Below, piece after piece: positions 47,860 to 60,389 of a stretch of DNA of 64,000 bases. Below the pieces are notes generated by a model. It was not told the DNA's origin and searched no databases. It saw only the letters and a list, made by a program, of their open reading frames with translations. Position numbers and translations under genes: made by a program. Each line of letters opens with the position of its first letter. Position 1 is the first letter of the stretch. Origin of the DNA: Piliocolobus tephrosceles (Eukaryota; Chordata; Mammalia; Primates; Cercopithecidae); NCBI RefSeq assembly GCF_002776525.5, contig NC_045443.1, positions 62,251,019 through 62,315,018 on the forward strand, read 5' to 3'.

Positions 47860-48186
47860 TAATCCCTCGGTATCCATGGGGGATTGGTTCCAGAACCCCC
47901 ACAGATACTAAAATCCACAGATGCTCAAGTCCCTCATATAAAACTGTGTAGAATTTGTATATAACCCATGCACATCTTCCTGTTACTTTAAATCCTTTAG
48001 ATTATTTATAAAACCTAATATGATGTAAATGCTATGTAAATGGTTGTTATACTGTGTTGTTTTTAAAATTTGTATTATTTTGTAGTTATATTGTTAGCAT
48101 TTATTGTTTTGTTTTTTTCCCCCCACGTATCTTTGATCTCAAGTTGTTTGAGTCCTTGAATGCAGAACACATGGATACAGAGGGCT
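47860..48186. mobile_element. Tigger/MER-type DNA transposon, nonautonomous
   Basis: Terminal inverted repeats AATCCCTCGGTATCCATGG and (complement) CCCTCTGTATCCATGTG, with TTGGTTCCAGAACCCCCACA inside. About 327 bp with no transposase. Confidence 0.85.
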
Positions 48187-48903
48187 ATCACCACTACCTT
48201 TCTTCCCAACATTGTGGTAAACTACAAGGGTGTCTTTAGCTGACAAATTAGATAGAGGCAGCACCTTAACTGTTTCCCTCTGGAGTTTTGAGCCACCGGG
48301 ACTTAGTTTTGTCTTTGTGGGAGGGGTGAAGCAGGGAATTCATTATCAACTTTGTAGTTTATCTTAGAGTAAATTGTTGATATTTACTTAACACCTAAGA
48401 GTCTTCTCTTAGATGAAACTTTCTTTGAATGAGGACTTCAATTTTAGTTACTAGTCAGATTCAGGAAGAATAATTCTATCAAACAATATTTTTTGAGTTG
48501 TGGATGCTCTATAAAGATATCAGAATTCATCTTTGGAAGGAGTAGACTCATGAAAGTCTTAAATGTCTATTTTGGTATTTTCTGGATTTGCTAATGATCT
48601 AACTTTCTAATTTAGTAATATTTTATTTAAATAAATGAAACCAGACTTACGAAATCATTGATGGATGCATCACCTCCAATTCAATAGGTTAGGCATTTTA
48701 GAAAATAAGTTATGAATATTTGCAGCCACATTTTAAAAATTTCTAGACACAAGATCTTACATTTTAGCTATTTTTCAATATGCTATGTTTCTGACATTGT
48801 TTTAGTAAAAATAAAATCTTATTTCTAATGTAAATTTTATGAATTTCTAAAAATAAGGCTATATTAAACATCATTCTAAAACCAAAAAAACTGTTACATT
48901 ACA

Positions 48904-48974
48904 ATGAATCTTCTAGGTATTTGCAAAAGAGAGGGAACTATGAATCTTCTAGGTATTTGCAAAAGAGAGGAACT
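48904..48974 (+). repeat. tandem duplication, 2 x 36/35 bp
   Basis: The unit starting ATGAATCTTCTAGGTATTTG and ending GAACT occurs twice in tandem. The copies are identical except for one missing G in the second. Confidence 0.95.
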
Positions 48975-49212
48975 TTTCTTTTTCAGTTCTCAATTTATAA
49001 AGAGTTTAGATTGAATTATGAATAAGGCTGCTGTAAACGTCCATGTGCAGGTTTTTTTTGTGGACATAAAGTCACCTCCTTTGGGTAAATATCAAAGAGC
49101 ATGATTAATGGATCACGTGGGAAGATTACATTTAGTTTTGTAAGAAACCAACAAACTGTCTTCCAAAGTGGCTATACCATTTTGCATTCCTACCAGTAAC
49201 GAATGAGAGTTC

Positions 49213-49775
49213 TGAGGCAGGAGAGTAGCGTCTGGAGGCAGGGAACGTAAGACTGATTCACACTGACTTCCTGGAACTGAATCAAAAGGAAAACCCCAAC
49301 TTTCCACACCCAAGTAACAAAGGAACAGAGGCTATACCCTTTGAAACCCCTGCACCCCTAACCCCTCTGCCACCTTCTGCACTGCAGATGAGAAATGGAA
49401 AGTACCTTTGATTGGTCCCCTCTAGGAACCAATCAGACTGATCACTGGCCTAGTCTTCATTTGCATAAGGGTGTAACTTTGTGACTTAAGCCTCTGATTG
49501 GTCACCTTCCACCATCAATCAGACTGGTCGTGAGCCACTACTTCATTTACATAGGGTGTAACCAAGTGACCAGTGGGAAACCTCTAGTGGGTATTTACAC
49601 CCCAGAAAATTCTGTAACCAGCGCCCTTGAGCCACATTCTGTAGAGTGTACTTTTGTTTCAATAAATCTGTGCTTTCGTTGCTTCATTCTTTTGTTGCTT
49701 TGTGTGTTTTGTCCAATTCTTTGTTCAAAACACCAAGAATCAGGATGACTCATAGTCAAGACCCTCCACCAGTAG
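49213..49775 (+). mobile_element. solo ERV1-like LTR inside L1
   Basis: Runs from TGAGGCAGGAGAG to CCTCCACCAGTAGTA. It has several CCAAT/ATTGG boxes, an octamer ATTTGCAT (49459-49466) and AATAAA near 49661. The flanking L1 text resumes on the other side. U3 contains a tandem repeat (49410-49585). Confidence 0.78.
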
Positions 49776-49852
49776 TAGTGCTATATCCTCACTGCATTTA
49801 TGATGTCATTGTTCTTGTTTTTGGCCATTCTGATAGGTATGTAGTGATATCT

Positions 49853-50105
49853 CTTTTTTTTTTTTTTTTATTTGAGATGGAGTCTCGCTCTGTCGGAGTG
49901 CAGTGGCGCAAATTCGGCTCACTGCAAGCTCCGCCTCCCGGGTTCATGCCATTCTCCTGCCTCTGCCTCCCAAGTAGCTGGGACTACAGGCACCTGCCAC
50001 CACGCCTGGCTAATTTTTTCTTGAATTTTTTAGTAGAGATGGGGTTTCACCGTGTTAGCCATGATGGTCTCAATCTCCTGACCTCGTGATTTGCCCGCCT
50101 CGGCC
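49853..50105 (-). mobile_element. AluY/S SINE, 5' truncated, minus strand, inside L1
   Basis: T-tail, GAGATGGAGTCTCGCTCTGT, ends at CTCGGCC after about 250 bp. L1 resumes with TGGTATCTCATT, echoing GTGATATCTC before the Alu. Confidence 0.93.
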
Positions 50106-51203
50106 TGGTATCTCATTATTTTAATTTGTATTTCTCTGATGACATGTGATGTGGATCATCTTTTCTGTATACCTTCTTTGGTGAGATGTCTGTTAAGTTC
50201 TTTGGCCCATTTTTTAATAGGATTTGTTTTCTTGAATTTTTTTCATATATTTTGGATAGCAGTACTTTATCAGATATGTCTTGCAAATATTTCCTGACAG
50301 TCTATGGCTTCTCTTTTTATTCTCTTAACAGTGTCTTTTATAGAGCAGAAATTTTTTAATGTGAATGTCAGCTTATCATTTCTTTCATGGATTGTGTGTT
50401 TGGTGTTGTATCTAAAAAGTCATTGCCAAACCCTAGGTCATCTAGATTCTCTTTTATCTTCTCGGAGTTTTATAGTTTTGTGTTTGATATGTAGGTGTGC
50501 GATCCATTTTGACTTAATTTTTGGGAAGGGTATAAGATCTGTGTCTAGATTAATTTTTTTGCATGTGAGTATCCAGGTGTTCCAGAATTATTTGTTGAAA
50601 AAACTATCTTTGCTCCATTTTATTGCCTTTGTTCCTTTATCAAAGATCGGTTGACTGTATTTATGTGGGTCTATTTCTGGGCTCTCTATTCTGTTTCACT
50701 GATCTTTTTGTCTGTTCTTTTACCAATACCACACTGTCTAGATTATTGTAGCTTTAGAGTAAGTCTTAAAGTCAGACACTGTCAGTCTCCCACCTTTGTT
50801 CTTCAATATTTTGTTGGTTATTCTGGGTCTGTTGCCTTACCATATAAACCTTAGAATCAGTTTAAAAGTATCCCCAAAATAATCTGCTGGGATTTTGATT
50901 GGTATTGCATTGAGTTTACAGATCAAGTTGAGAAGAACTGACATCTATAAAATACTGAGCTTTCTTATCCATGGACATGAACTATCTTTCAGTTTAATTA
51001 GTTCTTTTTGATGTCTTTGATCAGAGTCTTATAGTTTTGCTTATGGTAGATCTTGTACATATTTTGTTAGATTTACCTATTTCATTTTGGGAGGATGCTA
51101 ATATAAACATTATTGTGTTTTAAATTTTAAATACCACTTGTTCCTTGCAGCCATATAGCAAAGTAGTTGAATTTGTCTATTAACCTTGCATCTTGCATCC
51201 TTG

Positions 51204-51413
51204 CTATGGTTGCTTGTTAGTTCCAGGAGGTTTTTTGATCAGTTCTTTCAGATTTTCTACATATATTGTCATATTATCTGTGAACAAAGTTTTATTTCTT
51301 CTTTCAACCTCTGTACTTTTTCTTTCTCTTCTGATTGCATTAGCTAGGACTTCTAGTATGATGTTGCAGCGCAGTGGTGAGAGAAGACAAAACATCCTTG
51401 CTTCATTGCTCAT
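51204..51413 (-). pseudogene. L1 ORF2 reverse-transcriptase remnant
   Basis: Reads EVLANAIRRERKS then LFTDNMTIYVENL. The second stretch aligns with the L1 reverse-transcriptase catalytic block, where FADD is expected; here it is FTDN, so the second catalytic aspartate is lost. A dead fragment of the surrounding minus-strand L1. Confidence 0.75.
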
Positions 51414-51585
51414 CTTAATGGGAATGCTTTGAGTTTCTCACCATTAAGCATGGTGTAAACTGTAGGTGTTTCTGTTTTTGTTTTGTATTAATATTCTTTA
51501 TCAAGTTGAGGAAATTCCCTTGTATTCCTAGTTTATTTTACTGAGAGTTTTTTGTCTTTTTGTTTTTGATGCGTGGGTATTGAAC

Positions 51586-51889
51586 TTTTTTTTTTTTTTT
51601 TTTTTTTGAGATGGTGTTTTGCTCTTGTTGCCCAGGCTGGTGTGCAATGGTGCAATCTCGGCTCACTGCAACTTCAGCCTTCCAGGTTCAAGGAATTCTC
51701 CTGCTTTAGCCACCCGAGTAGTTGGGATTACAAGCGTGTGCCACCACACCTGGCTAATTTTGTATTTTTAGTAGAGATGGGATTTCACCATGTTGGCCAG
51801 GCTGGTCTCGAACTCCTGACCTCAGGTGATCCAGCTGCCTCAGCCTCCCAAAGTGCTGGGATTACAGGCATAAGCCACTATGCCTGGCC
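51586..51889 (-). mobile_element. Alu SINE, minus strand, inside L1
   Basis: T22 tail, full length, ending TATGCCTGGCC. GGGTATTGAACTTTT and GGGTATTGACCTTTT flank it as target-site duplication. Confidence 0.95.
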
Positions 51890-53745
51890 TGGGTATTGAC
51901 CTTTTGTCAGATGCTTTTTCTGCATTTGTTGATAAGATCATGTGATTTGTTTTTTTCTTTAGCCTCTTGATATGGACTACATTAATTTATTTTCAGATTG
52001 CACAGCTGCAATAAGTCCCACTTGGTTGTAATATATTGTTCTTGTTATACTGTGGAATTTGTTATTTGTTGAAGACTTTTGCATCTGTATTCATGAGAGA
52101 TATTATTCTGAAATTTTCTTGTAATGTCTTTGTCTAGTTTTGGTATTAGGGTAATGCTGAACTCATATCTGCTACTGTCTTCTGAAAGATATTGTAGAGA
52201 AGTGGTATAAGTTTTTCCTTAAATCTTTGGAAGAATTCTCCATCTGGCCTGGTGCTTTCTATTTTGGAAGGTAATTCCTTACTGATTCTGTTTCTTTAAT
52301 AGGTATAGTCCTATTCAGATTGTGTCTTCTGTGAATTTTGACAGATTGTGTTTTTTGAGGAATTGGTGTGTTTCATCAAGGTTGTCAAATTTGTGGGCAT
52401 AGAGTTGTTCACAATATTCTTTTGTTATCCTTTTGATATTTGTGGGATCCATAGTAATGTCCTCTTTTATTTCTGATACTAGTAATTGGTTTCCTCTCTC
52501 TTTTTCTTAGCTAGCCTGCCTAAACGCTTGTTAATTTCATTAACATTTTCAAGGAACCGGCTTCTGGTTTCATTGATTTTTCTCTGTAGATTTCTTGTTT
52601 TTTAATTTCATTGATTTCTGCTCTAATTCTTACTCTTTCTTATGTTTATTTTGAATTTAATTTACTCTCTTCCTGATTTTCCAAAGTGGAAGCTTATAAA
52701 TGATATTAGGTCTTTCTTTCCTAATTTATGCATTCATTAAGTCATTTATGCCTTAGGTTGCAATTTTTTGAATTTTAGCAATCAGGCCTTGGCAATGATC
52801 TTGTGCAGTAGGGTATTAATAACTCCCACATGCTTAGCGTTCCAATAGTGGAACACTAGACATAAATTTAATAAATTTCCCTCTAAGCACTGCTTTTGCT
52901 GTGTCCCACAAATTTTGGTACATTTTGTTTTCATTTAGTTCAAAATATTTTAAAGTGTCTCAAGATTTCTTTGTAAACCCATATGTTATTTAGAAATGTG
53001 TTGTTTAATCCCCAAGTATTTTAGGATTTTTGCAGCTATCTTTCCGTTGATTTCTTGTTTAATTTAGTTGCAGTGTGAGAGCAGTCATTGTATGACTTCT
53101 CTTTTAAATTTGTTATGGCATGTTTTATGGCCCAGAATGTGGTCTGTCTCAGTGAACATTCCATGTAAGCTTGAGAAGACTGTGTATTCTGTTGTTGTTT
53201 GATGAAGTAGTCTTTTGTTCATTATATCCAGGTGATTAATGATTTGTTGAGTTCACCTGTGCTTACTGACTTTCTGCCTGCTGGATCTGACCATTTCTGG
53301 TATAGCAGTGTTGAAGTCTCTATGTTAGTGGATTCTTCTGTTTTTCCTTTCATTTCTATCAGTTTTTGCCTCACATATTTTGGTACTTTTTTGTTAGGTG
53401 CATAAACATTAGGTATTGTTATATCTTCTTAGAGAATTGACCCCTTTGTCATTATGTAATGCTCTTCTTTGTCACTGATAACTTTCCTTGCCCTGAAGTT
53501 TGTAGTATCTGAAATTAATACAGCTACTCTTACTTTATTTTATTAGTGTTAGCGTGGTATAACTTCTCCATATTTTTACTTTTAATCTACATGTGTCTTT
53601 ACATTTGAGGTGGATTTCTTACAGACAACTTATACTTGGGTCTTGTTTTGTTATCCACACTCATGTTTTAATTAGTGCATTTGAACTATTGATGTTCAAA
53701 GTAAGACTTAATGTCATCCGTAGCTAGAAACTGCCACTTTTTTTC

Positions 53746-54412
53746 TTCATTTTTATTTTTTTTAATTTCAGGGGTACGTGTGCAGGATGCACAGGTTTGT
53801 TACATAAATGTGTGCCATGGTGATTTGCTGCGCCGATCATTCTGTCAACCCAGGTATTAAGGCCAGTATCCATTAGCTATTCTTCCTAATGCTCTCCCTC
53901 ACCCCACCCAACCCTCTGATAAGTCCCAGTATGGGTCTTTCCCTTGCATGTGCCTGTGTGTTCTCATCTTTCAGCTCCAACTTATAAGTGAGAACATAGA
54001 GTGTTTGGTTTTCTGTTCTCGTATTAGTTTGCTGAGAATAATGGCCTCCAGCTCTTTACATGTCCTTGCAAAGGACATGATCTTGTTCCTTTTTATGGCT
54101 GATAGTATTGCATGGTGTATATGTACCACATTTTCTTTATCCAGTCCCTCATTGATGGGCATTTAGGTTGATTCCATGTCTTTGCTCTTGCAAATAGTGC
54201 TGCAGTGAACATATGTGTGCATGTATCTTTATAATAGAATGATTTCTATTCCTTTGGGTATATTCAGTAATTGATTAGTGGGTCAAATGATATTTCCACC
54301 TCTAGATCTTTGGGGAATCGTCACACTGTCTTCCACAATGGTTGAACTAATTTACACTCCCACCAATAGTGTAAAAGCATTCCTTTTTCTCCACACCTTG
54401 CCAGAATATACT
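53746..54412 (-). mobile_element. L1P 3' end, minus strand
   Basis: Complement of a primate L1 3' UTR and ORF2 end: GGGGTACGTGTGCAGGATGC, GTCCTTGCAAAGGACATGAT and CCACAATGGTTGAACTAATT. Less diverged than the L1M to its left. 5' truncated. Confidence 0.9.
53971..54162 (-). pseudogene. L1 ORF2 C-terminal remnant
   Basis: Contains CKELEAIILSKLIREQKTKH, matching the extreme C-terminal part of primate L1 ORF2p. No start, 63 codons only. Confidence 0.85.
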
Positions 54413-54547
54413 TCATAAAGACTTGTTGAAAAGCCTGTGGTTAGAAGTCTTTCTTACAGCTTTTGTTACAGAGATCTCAAACTGAGGGTACAGTTATAAC
54501 GTGGAATTAGTGCTTGAGTAAATGTAAGTAATTTCAGTTATAGTCTC

Positions 54548-54909
54548 TGTATTAGTCTATTCTCACACTGCTATAAAGAAATACCCAAGACTGGGTAATT
54601 TATAAAAGAAAGAGGTTTAATTGACTCACAGTTCTGCAAGGCTGGGAAGGCCTCAGGAAATTTGCAATAATGGCAGAAGGAGAAGCAGAAGCAAGTACCT
54701 TTTTCAGGAGGTGGCAGGAGAGAGACAATGCAGATGGGGAAGAGCTGCTTATAAAACCATCTGATCTCATGAGAACTCACTATCACAAGAACAGCATGGG
54801 GGAAACTGCCTCCATGATCCAATCACCTCCCACCAGGTCCCTCCCTCAACACATGGGGATTACAATTTGAGATTAGATTTAGATGGGGACACAGACCCTA
54901 ACCATATCA
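54548..54909 (-). mobile_element. MaLR LTR (THE1/MST), solo, minus strand
   Basis: From TGTATTAGTCTATTCTCACA to ACCATATCA. GTCTC before and GTCTG after fit a 5-bp target duplication. Confidence 0.92.
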
Positions 54910-54922
54910 GTCTGATATCAGT

Positions 54923-54935
54923 CCCCCCCCCCCCC
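54923..54935 (+). repeat. C13 homopolymer
   Basis: Thirteen C in a row just after the MaLR LTR. Confidence 0.9.
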
Positions 54936-56569
54936 AAAATCTTCATTTTTATGTTGAGCAAGTGTGAGACTTTCAGATGATTACAAGGTTGAAAGAGACC
55001 ATAATTTTTTTTTTTTTTTATCATATATAAAGACTAAGAACCAGCTAAGTAATAAGGATAATGGAAAATTTGACTCTGAGTTTTGACCTTTTACTTCCTT
55101 AGACACATTGTTTTCAGTTTTCTTTATATTCTTAGTACTTTGATAGCAATGTTTAAAGGTCTTTTTTTTTTTTTTTTTTTTTTTTTACAAAATCAGTGTG
55201 TACTTTGTTATTTTTAAGCATAGTTTATTTGAAAACAGCATGGGATTTTTGCCTCTCAAACAAGGACAGGTGAAAATTGGGAGTTCTGTAGGAGAGCAGA
55301 AGGCAGAAATGGAGAAGCTTTTGTGTTCTTGCCCTTTCCCTTCTCTATATCTGATTATCCCCATCTAGGTTTGTATATCAAAATTTAGATCAATAGATGG
55401 GATTACAATTGAAAGGTTATTAATGAATACAAGGGTGGTGGTACAAGAGTTTACCTTAGGCAAGTTTTATGGAAGACAGTAATAGATAATTTTGTCCATA
55501 AAACTTTTCCTATTTTGATTATGTAAACTCAATATTCATGTGTTAAGTATACATCAAGTGAACTGTTCCTGTCATCTAGAATGACCATCTATTTAATAAA
55601 GCCATGAAACAATCAGAGAACTTTCAGAAAACAAATGGGCAAAATGCTGTGTTGCAAAAACATGTCCTGCCTTGTTCATCCTGTCCATTTTTAGATTGGT
55701 CTGGATAATAGTGAAATGCAGAACTGTTTGCCACACAGGTGCAATGTTTTGCAGCTGTTGGAAACGTTCCCCCTCACCCAAACCCCTTTGCTTTCTTCAC
55801 ATAAAATTATGCGGTGCTGACACTATTCATGCTAGAAGATGGGATTTGAGAATTTGAATGTCTGTTTACATAAAGATGTAATACAGAGAGATAACTGCAC
55901 ATTCAGGCATCTGAATATAACTGCCTAGATGACTTTATTGAAACTGTCCTTAAGGTCACACTAGCCTTAAGGTCATGGAGTTTTAGAGACTGCCTTTAAA
56001 ACTCCTGTCTGTAGAATTGCTGCCCTCTAGGACTGAATGTCTGAGGACAGGGCTTATATATATTTATTTTTAAATCTGTTGTAACTAGCATAATACCTGG
56101 ACATAGTAGGCACTTTATATGTTTGTGAATATTTTATGTTGCAAGATGAAGCCAAATGAAAATATCATTTAGATGTAGTATGGTACTAAATCAGAAATTA
56201 TAATTTTTTTAAACTGATGCCATGTGGTACACTCTGTAGTAGTCATATGAACAGAGTGCCATGGCCTCAGAGAGAAGGGGAGTGAATAATTCTGTCCATG
56301 GAAGTCATGGAATACTTTATATTTTTATATATCATGGAAAATACCTCCCTAGACTACAATTGGAGAATCTGTTTTGAAGAGAATTTTTTCCTCATCTAAG
56401 AGAAAATGTATTTTTCAACAGTAGTGTTTTCCCCCCATATCCCCATTTTTGTCATTTTTGATGCATTATATAAATAACCAAATTAATGATTCAAAATTTT
56501 AAAGTTTTAGAGCATGCTTTCTTTATATAAAACTGATGTTTTATTTTCTATAGTTATTTCTATGATGAG
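54936..56569 (+). other. intron, no gene; T25 run
   Basis: An isolated run of 25 T lies at 55162-55186 and a shorter one near 55006-55019. Otherwise unique. Confidence 0.45.
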
Positions 56570-56812
56570 AGTTATGTAGGCTTTGGAGTCAGACATAAAT
56601 AGGTTTGAGTCTCATATTTTTGAATCCCAACTTATTAAACTGTTTACCTCAAGGAAGCAACTTAACCTCAACGAGTCTCAATATTTCTGTCAGCGAAAAT
56701 GGGGCTAATATCTACTCTGAATGGTAGTGTTATGAGGATGAAATGAGGTACCTCTTGAGTACATGGCAGCAGCATTATTCCTGGTGCATATTAGGAGCTC
56801 AATAAACATAAT
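56570..56812 (+). mobile_element. MIR SINE
   Basis: GGCTTTGGAGTCAGACATAA, AACTTAACCTCAACGAGTCT and GGAGCTCAATAAACATA are MIR text over nearly the full length. Confidence 0.8.
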
Positions 56813-58232
56813 TTCCTTTTTATTCAAAGAAGAGGGTTGTAGTGATCAAGACTAGTACTTTTCTGGCATTGACGAAACTACTCATCTCGGAGACTGTAGT
56901 ATGCCCTCAAGTTTCTGTTTGTTTAGCATGTGCATAGTACCCAGTATCTGCAAAGGCATTGAGATACGTGGCGATACTGCAGTCTTGTTGGGGCTGGGGG
57001 TAAGGAGTTGAACACCAAATATTGAAATCATGATGAAAGGTAGTAAATTACTGAGATTCTGAGAAGGGGGATTCTGAGAGGGAGGTCACGATAAACTGCA
57101 GTGATTAGGCATCCTTCATGGTTGTAGCATAGCTGCAAACTGAACCTTAAAGGCAGAATGGAGAAAACATTCAGGCTTAAAGAAGACCAGAAAGATCAAA
57201 TGCCCACTCTTCTGAGAGAATATTTTTGTGTGCTATAATTGACAGTGGTTCCATGTATACAGAACAAAAAATTGTCATGGCAGACTGAAGCTGGCTGTGT
57301 TGACCCAAAGAAAGCGTAGGAAAGCATCCTGGATGTACTATTGTCTGTTTTCCTGAGTCATAAGTAGCATATCATTTATTCTCCAAATGCTTGGGACTCT
57401 TAAGCTAGGAAAGCATATACTTTGAAGTTTATAAAAGTATAGATGTGTTCGGAAGTTTTTCCTTTTTATCTGAGAATTCATAACAGATGATAAATTTTAT
57501 TTCTATGTAGGAGAATGGAAACCTGTTTACATTTGAGAAAAGACCAGTAAAACTAGTAACATTTTTGGAATTGTTGGGGTGTGGAGGGAGGGATTTGGAG
57601 GAGAAGCATTGTATATCTTATAAGCAATTATCACAAGATAAGAATTTGTTCCTTGCAACAAAGTGTGATTAGAAACCATTGGAAAATTTTGAGGGTTCTA
57701 ATGAAACATTGAAGGAATTTGATTTTTACAGTTATTAGAATAGTTTAAAGGGAAAAGAAGTCAAAATATTAAGGACATTTACAAAGAAAAGTTTGGTATA
57801 TTTGAGGCTTGAAATAATCTGAACTAAAGTATTGAAGAAGAAAGGTCCAAAAAAGCAATAGTGAGAGGCTGTTGGGATTGTAGGGTTAAAGGAGGACAAC
57901 AGATCAAAAATGGCTTCATGGCTTTGCCTTTAGGGGATGAAAGAGTAAATTTTGAAGTACCATCTCCTCATTATCTTTGCTCTAGGATAAGAGATAAGAG
58001 CTGTAATTCACTCTCAGGTCCCTCCCTAGTTTTCTCTCCCTAGTTGACTGAATAATAAATGAAGTGGCAAATTTTTGCTGTGGGATGCTTTTGAAACAAG
58101 GTTTCTTCTCTTCAGTTACCTAATTGGGATAGGGTATTATATATTTTCACTAGGGGTAACAGTATGTGTTGTTTCGATTAAAGACTAGGTAATTTGAATG
58201 TGATAGAAGATATTGGTGTGATTTTAGAAATA
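56813..58232 (+). other. intron, no feature recognised
   Basis: Unique AT-rich intron sequence. Confidence 0.4.
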
Positions 58233-58529
58233 GGCCGGGCGTGGTGGCTCAAGCCTGTAATCCCAGCACTTTGGGAGGCTGAGACGGGAGGATCACGAGG
58301 TCAGGAGATCGAGACCATCCTGGCTAACACGGTGAAACCCCGTCTCTACTAAAAATACAAAAAACTAGCCGGGTGAGGTGGCGGCGCCTGTAGTCCCAGC
58401 TACTTGGGAGGCTGAGGCAGGAGAATGGCGTGAACCCGGGAGGCGGAGCTTGCAGTGAGCTGAGATCCGGCCACTGCACTCCAGCCTGGGTGACAGAGCG
58501 AGACTCCGTCTCAAAAAAAAAAAAAAAAA
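58233..58529 (+). mobile_element. young AluY-type SINE (possible Old World monkey AluYR type)
   Basis: Very close to AluY consensus, A18 tail, AGAAATA on both sides. It carries GAGATCCGGCCACTGCACTC where human AluY usually has GATCGCGCC. Confidence 0.96.
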
Positions 58530-60389
58530 AGAAATACTGAAATGATTTGGGGAAAGAAAAAAATGTGTAAAGATACTTTGAAAACTTTGAGGGCTTTTAA
58601 TTTGTTAGAGTTGCTGTTTTGGGGTGGTGTTTTCCTGTAAAAACTTAACCCCAAGGACATGTTTTACTTCTGCTGTTGTTAATAGGTCTCTGTTCATTTA
58701 ATAGGTGGCGATTATCATGAGCATTTTGGGAAAAAAAATTTAACAGAAGTTTTGTTGGGCGGAAAGTATACTCTTGGCTTTTTTAGGTATGTTATACTCC
58801 AGGTATTTTAGACTACAAGGCAAAAGGCAGAAATCTAGAAGGATACTAGAGGCAGAGCAATATTTTCAGCAAAATTGTTTTCCTCCTCTTCAGCTTTCTG
58901 TGTTATCCTATCCCTCTCCCTTCTTAGTAGCTCAGAACATACCCTCCTCCAGCTTCCTGCAGAATTTAACACTTTTGCTTCAGTGTTAAAGCGTAAAGTG
59001 AAATAAAGAAGAGTGCCTAGATAGCACTACCAGCATTTTTCAAGCACTAACTGTGTGTCCAGTACTATGCTTGGTTCTGGGCATGCACATGTGTATAACA
59101 CACTCCCTGTCTTGAGAAGCCCACAGTAGAGCAGTCTGGTGAACATTCATAATTTACAGTTATGCTTTTATGGAGCTACTCACAGAGCTGATTTTCCATT
59201 TGATAGTCTTAACAAAAAGTAATTTTGCGTATAATCAAAAAAGCAATACTAGCATGGCTTTTCTTCATAGACATTAAAACTTGGTTTTTGGAACTGCACA
59301 CTTACATTTTTAAGAATTGTTCTTATAAAGAGCAAATACTTCTTAAACTTCGTATTGTTTGGCTAATTTATTGTCATTTGGCCAAATGACAAGGCATTTT
59401 TTTGGTAGTATATTGAGCTAAATAATAGCTATTCAATGTTTACATTGAAAAATTCATATTATTAAAAAGGGTATCTTTTGAGTCCATGTGTTCTGATCAT
59501 TAACATTTTATTTAATCTTGAAGCTATATTATTTCTTCTCCGTATTCCCCTTTTGAGTACTTTTGATTTTCTGTAATGTCTTTCAAAACTTTTTCTTTCC
59601 CAACATTAAAACCCTTTGATGTATAGAGAAACATCATTTAAAAATCCATTAGCAAGATCCCTTATGATGATAACAGGATGCATTTTTTTTTTCCTTGCTC
59701 TTTTATTGTACCTTGTTAAGCTGGTCTCACATGAACTTTCTTAGAATCAGGCAGTTCCTGGTTCCTATGGGACTTCCTGTTTTCTCAAATAAAAATAGAA
59801 AAGCATCTCAGAAAGGAAACCTGGTCAGTGTGAACTACTTTGTGAGATCAGTTAGTCTTAGTTAGTCTTAGTCGTAACCTGGATTATACCGATATATAGT
59901 CTATATAAAATATACAAGTTTACAGGTATCTGAAAGCTTTGAATATTTTTGTATGTGATATTAAAATAAACAAAATGATAAGGAGAAGACTCTGAATAAA
60001 AACCCTGAGAGGTGCTACATATTCACCCATAAACATTTTTGTATCTTAATTTAGAGGTGAAGGAGGGGCATAGGGGTTGGATGGAAAGTGGTAAATCCTT
60101 TCCTTATTATGTAATATTTTATTGGACATTTGGAATTGTTTAATACTGAGACTTAATGCTTAGTTACTTCGATCTGTATTTTTTTTTCTTGCCACTTTTT
60201 CAGATGTTAGCAAGGATTAGGAAGGTGGATTTAAAAAAATCATTAGAAGTCAGAATTCTAAATGAATTATTCAGTTTTAAAGCATCTTATAGATTTCTTT
60301 CAGTAGTTAACTGCTTCTTACTCTATATTTTGAAGTGAAATCAAGTTAAGGTGGAAACAAATTATATAGTCATTAACAGTAATAATAAT
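58530..60389 (+). other. intron, no gene recognised
   Basis: Contains the 22-bp palindrome at 59371-59392 and a faint old-repeat stretch at about 59035-59135 (CTGTGTGTCCAGTACTATGC). Confidence 0.45.
59371..59392. repeat. perfect 22-bp palindrome
   Basis: Self-complementary without a spacer, centred on TTTGGCCAAA. Confidence 0.95.

Larger units (their letters stand above)
48990..53745 (-). mobile_element. L1M LINE, minus strand, interrupted
   Basis: The + strand is the complement of L1 ORF2 over several kb: CTGTCTTCCAAAGTGGCTAT, CTTTGGCCCATTTTTTAATA, CACTGTCTAGATTATTGTAG and CCATGTAAGCTTGAGAAGAC. A solo LTR (49213-49775) and two Alus interrupt it. ORF2 is destroyed by stops. Confidence 0.85.

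Noticed and set aside
49646..50089. A 147-codon + frame.
   Set aside because: It runs from an LTR end through L1 into antisense Alu text. It is not a gene.
54971..55190. T-runs at about 55006-55019 and 55162-55186 as retroelement tails.
   Set aside because: No adjacent Alu or L1 body could be recognised, so they are left as homopolymers.
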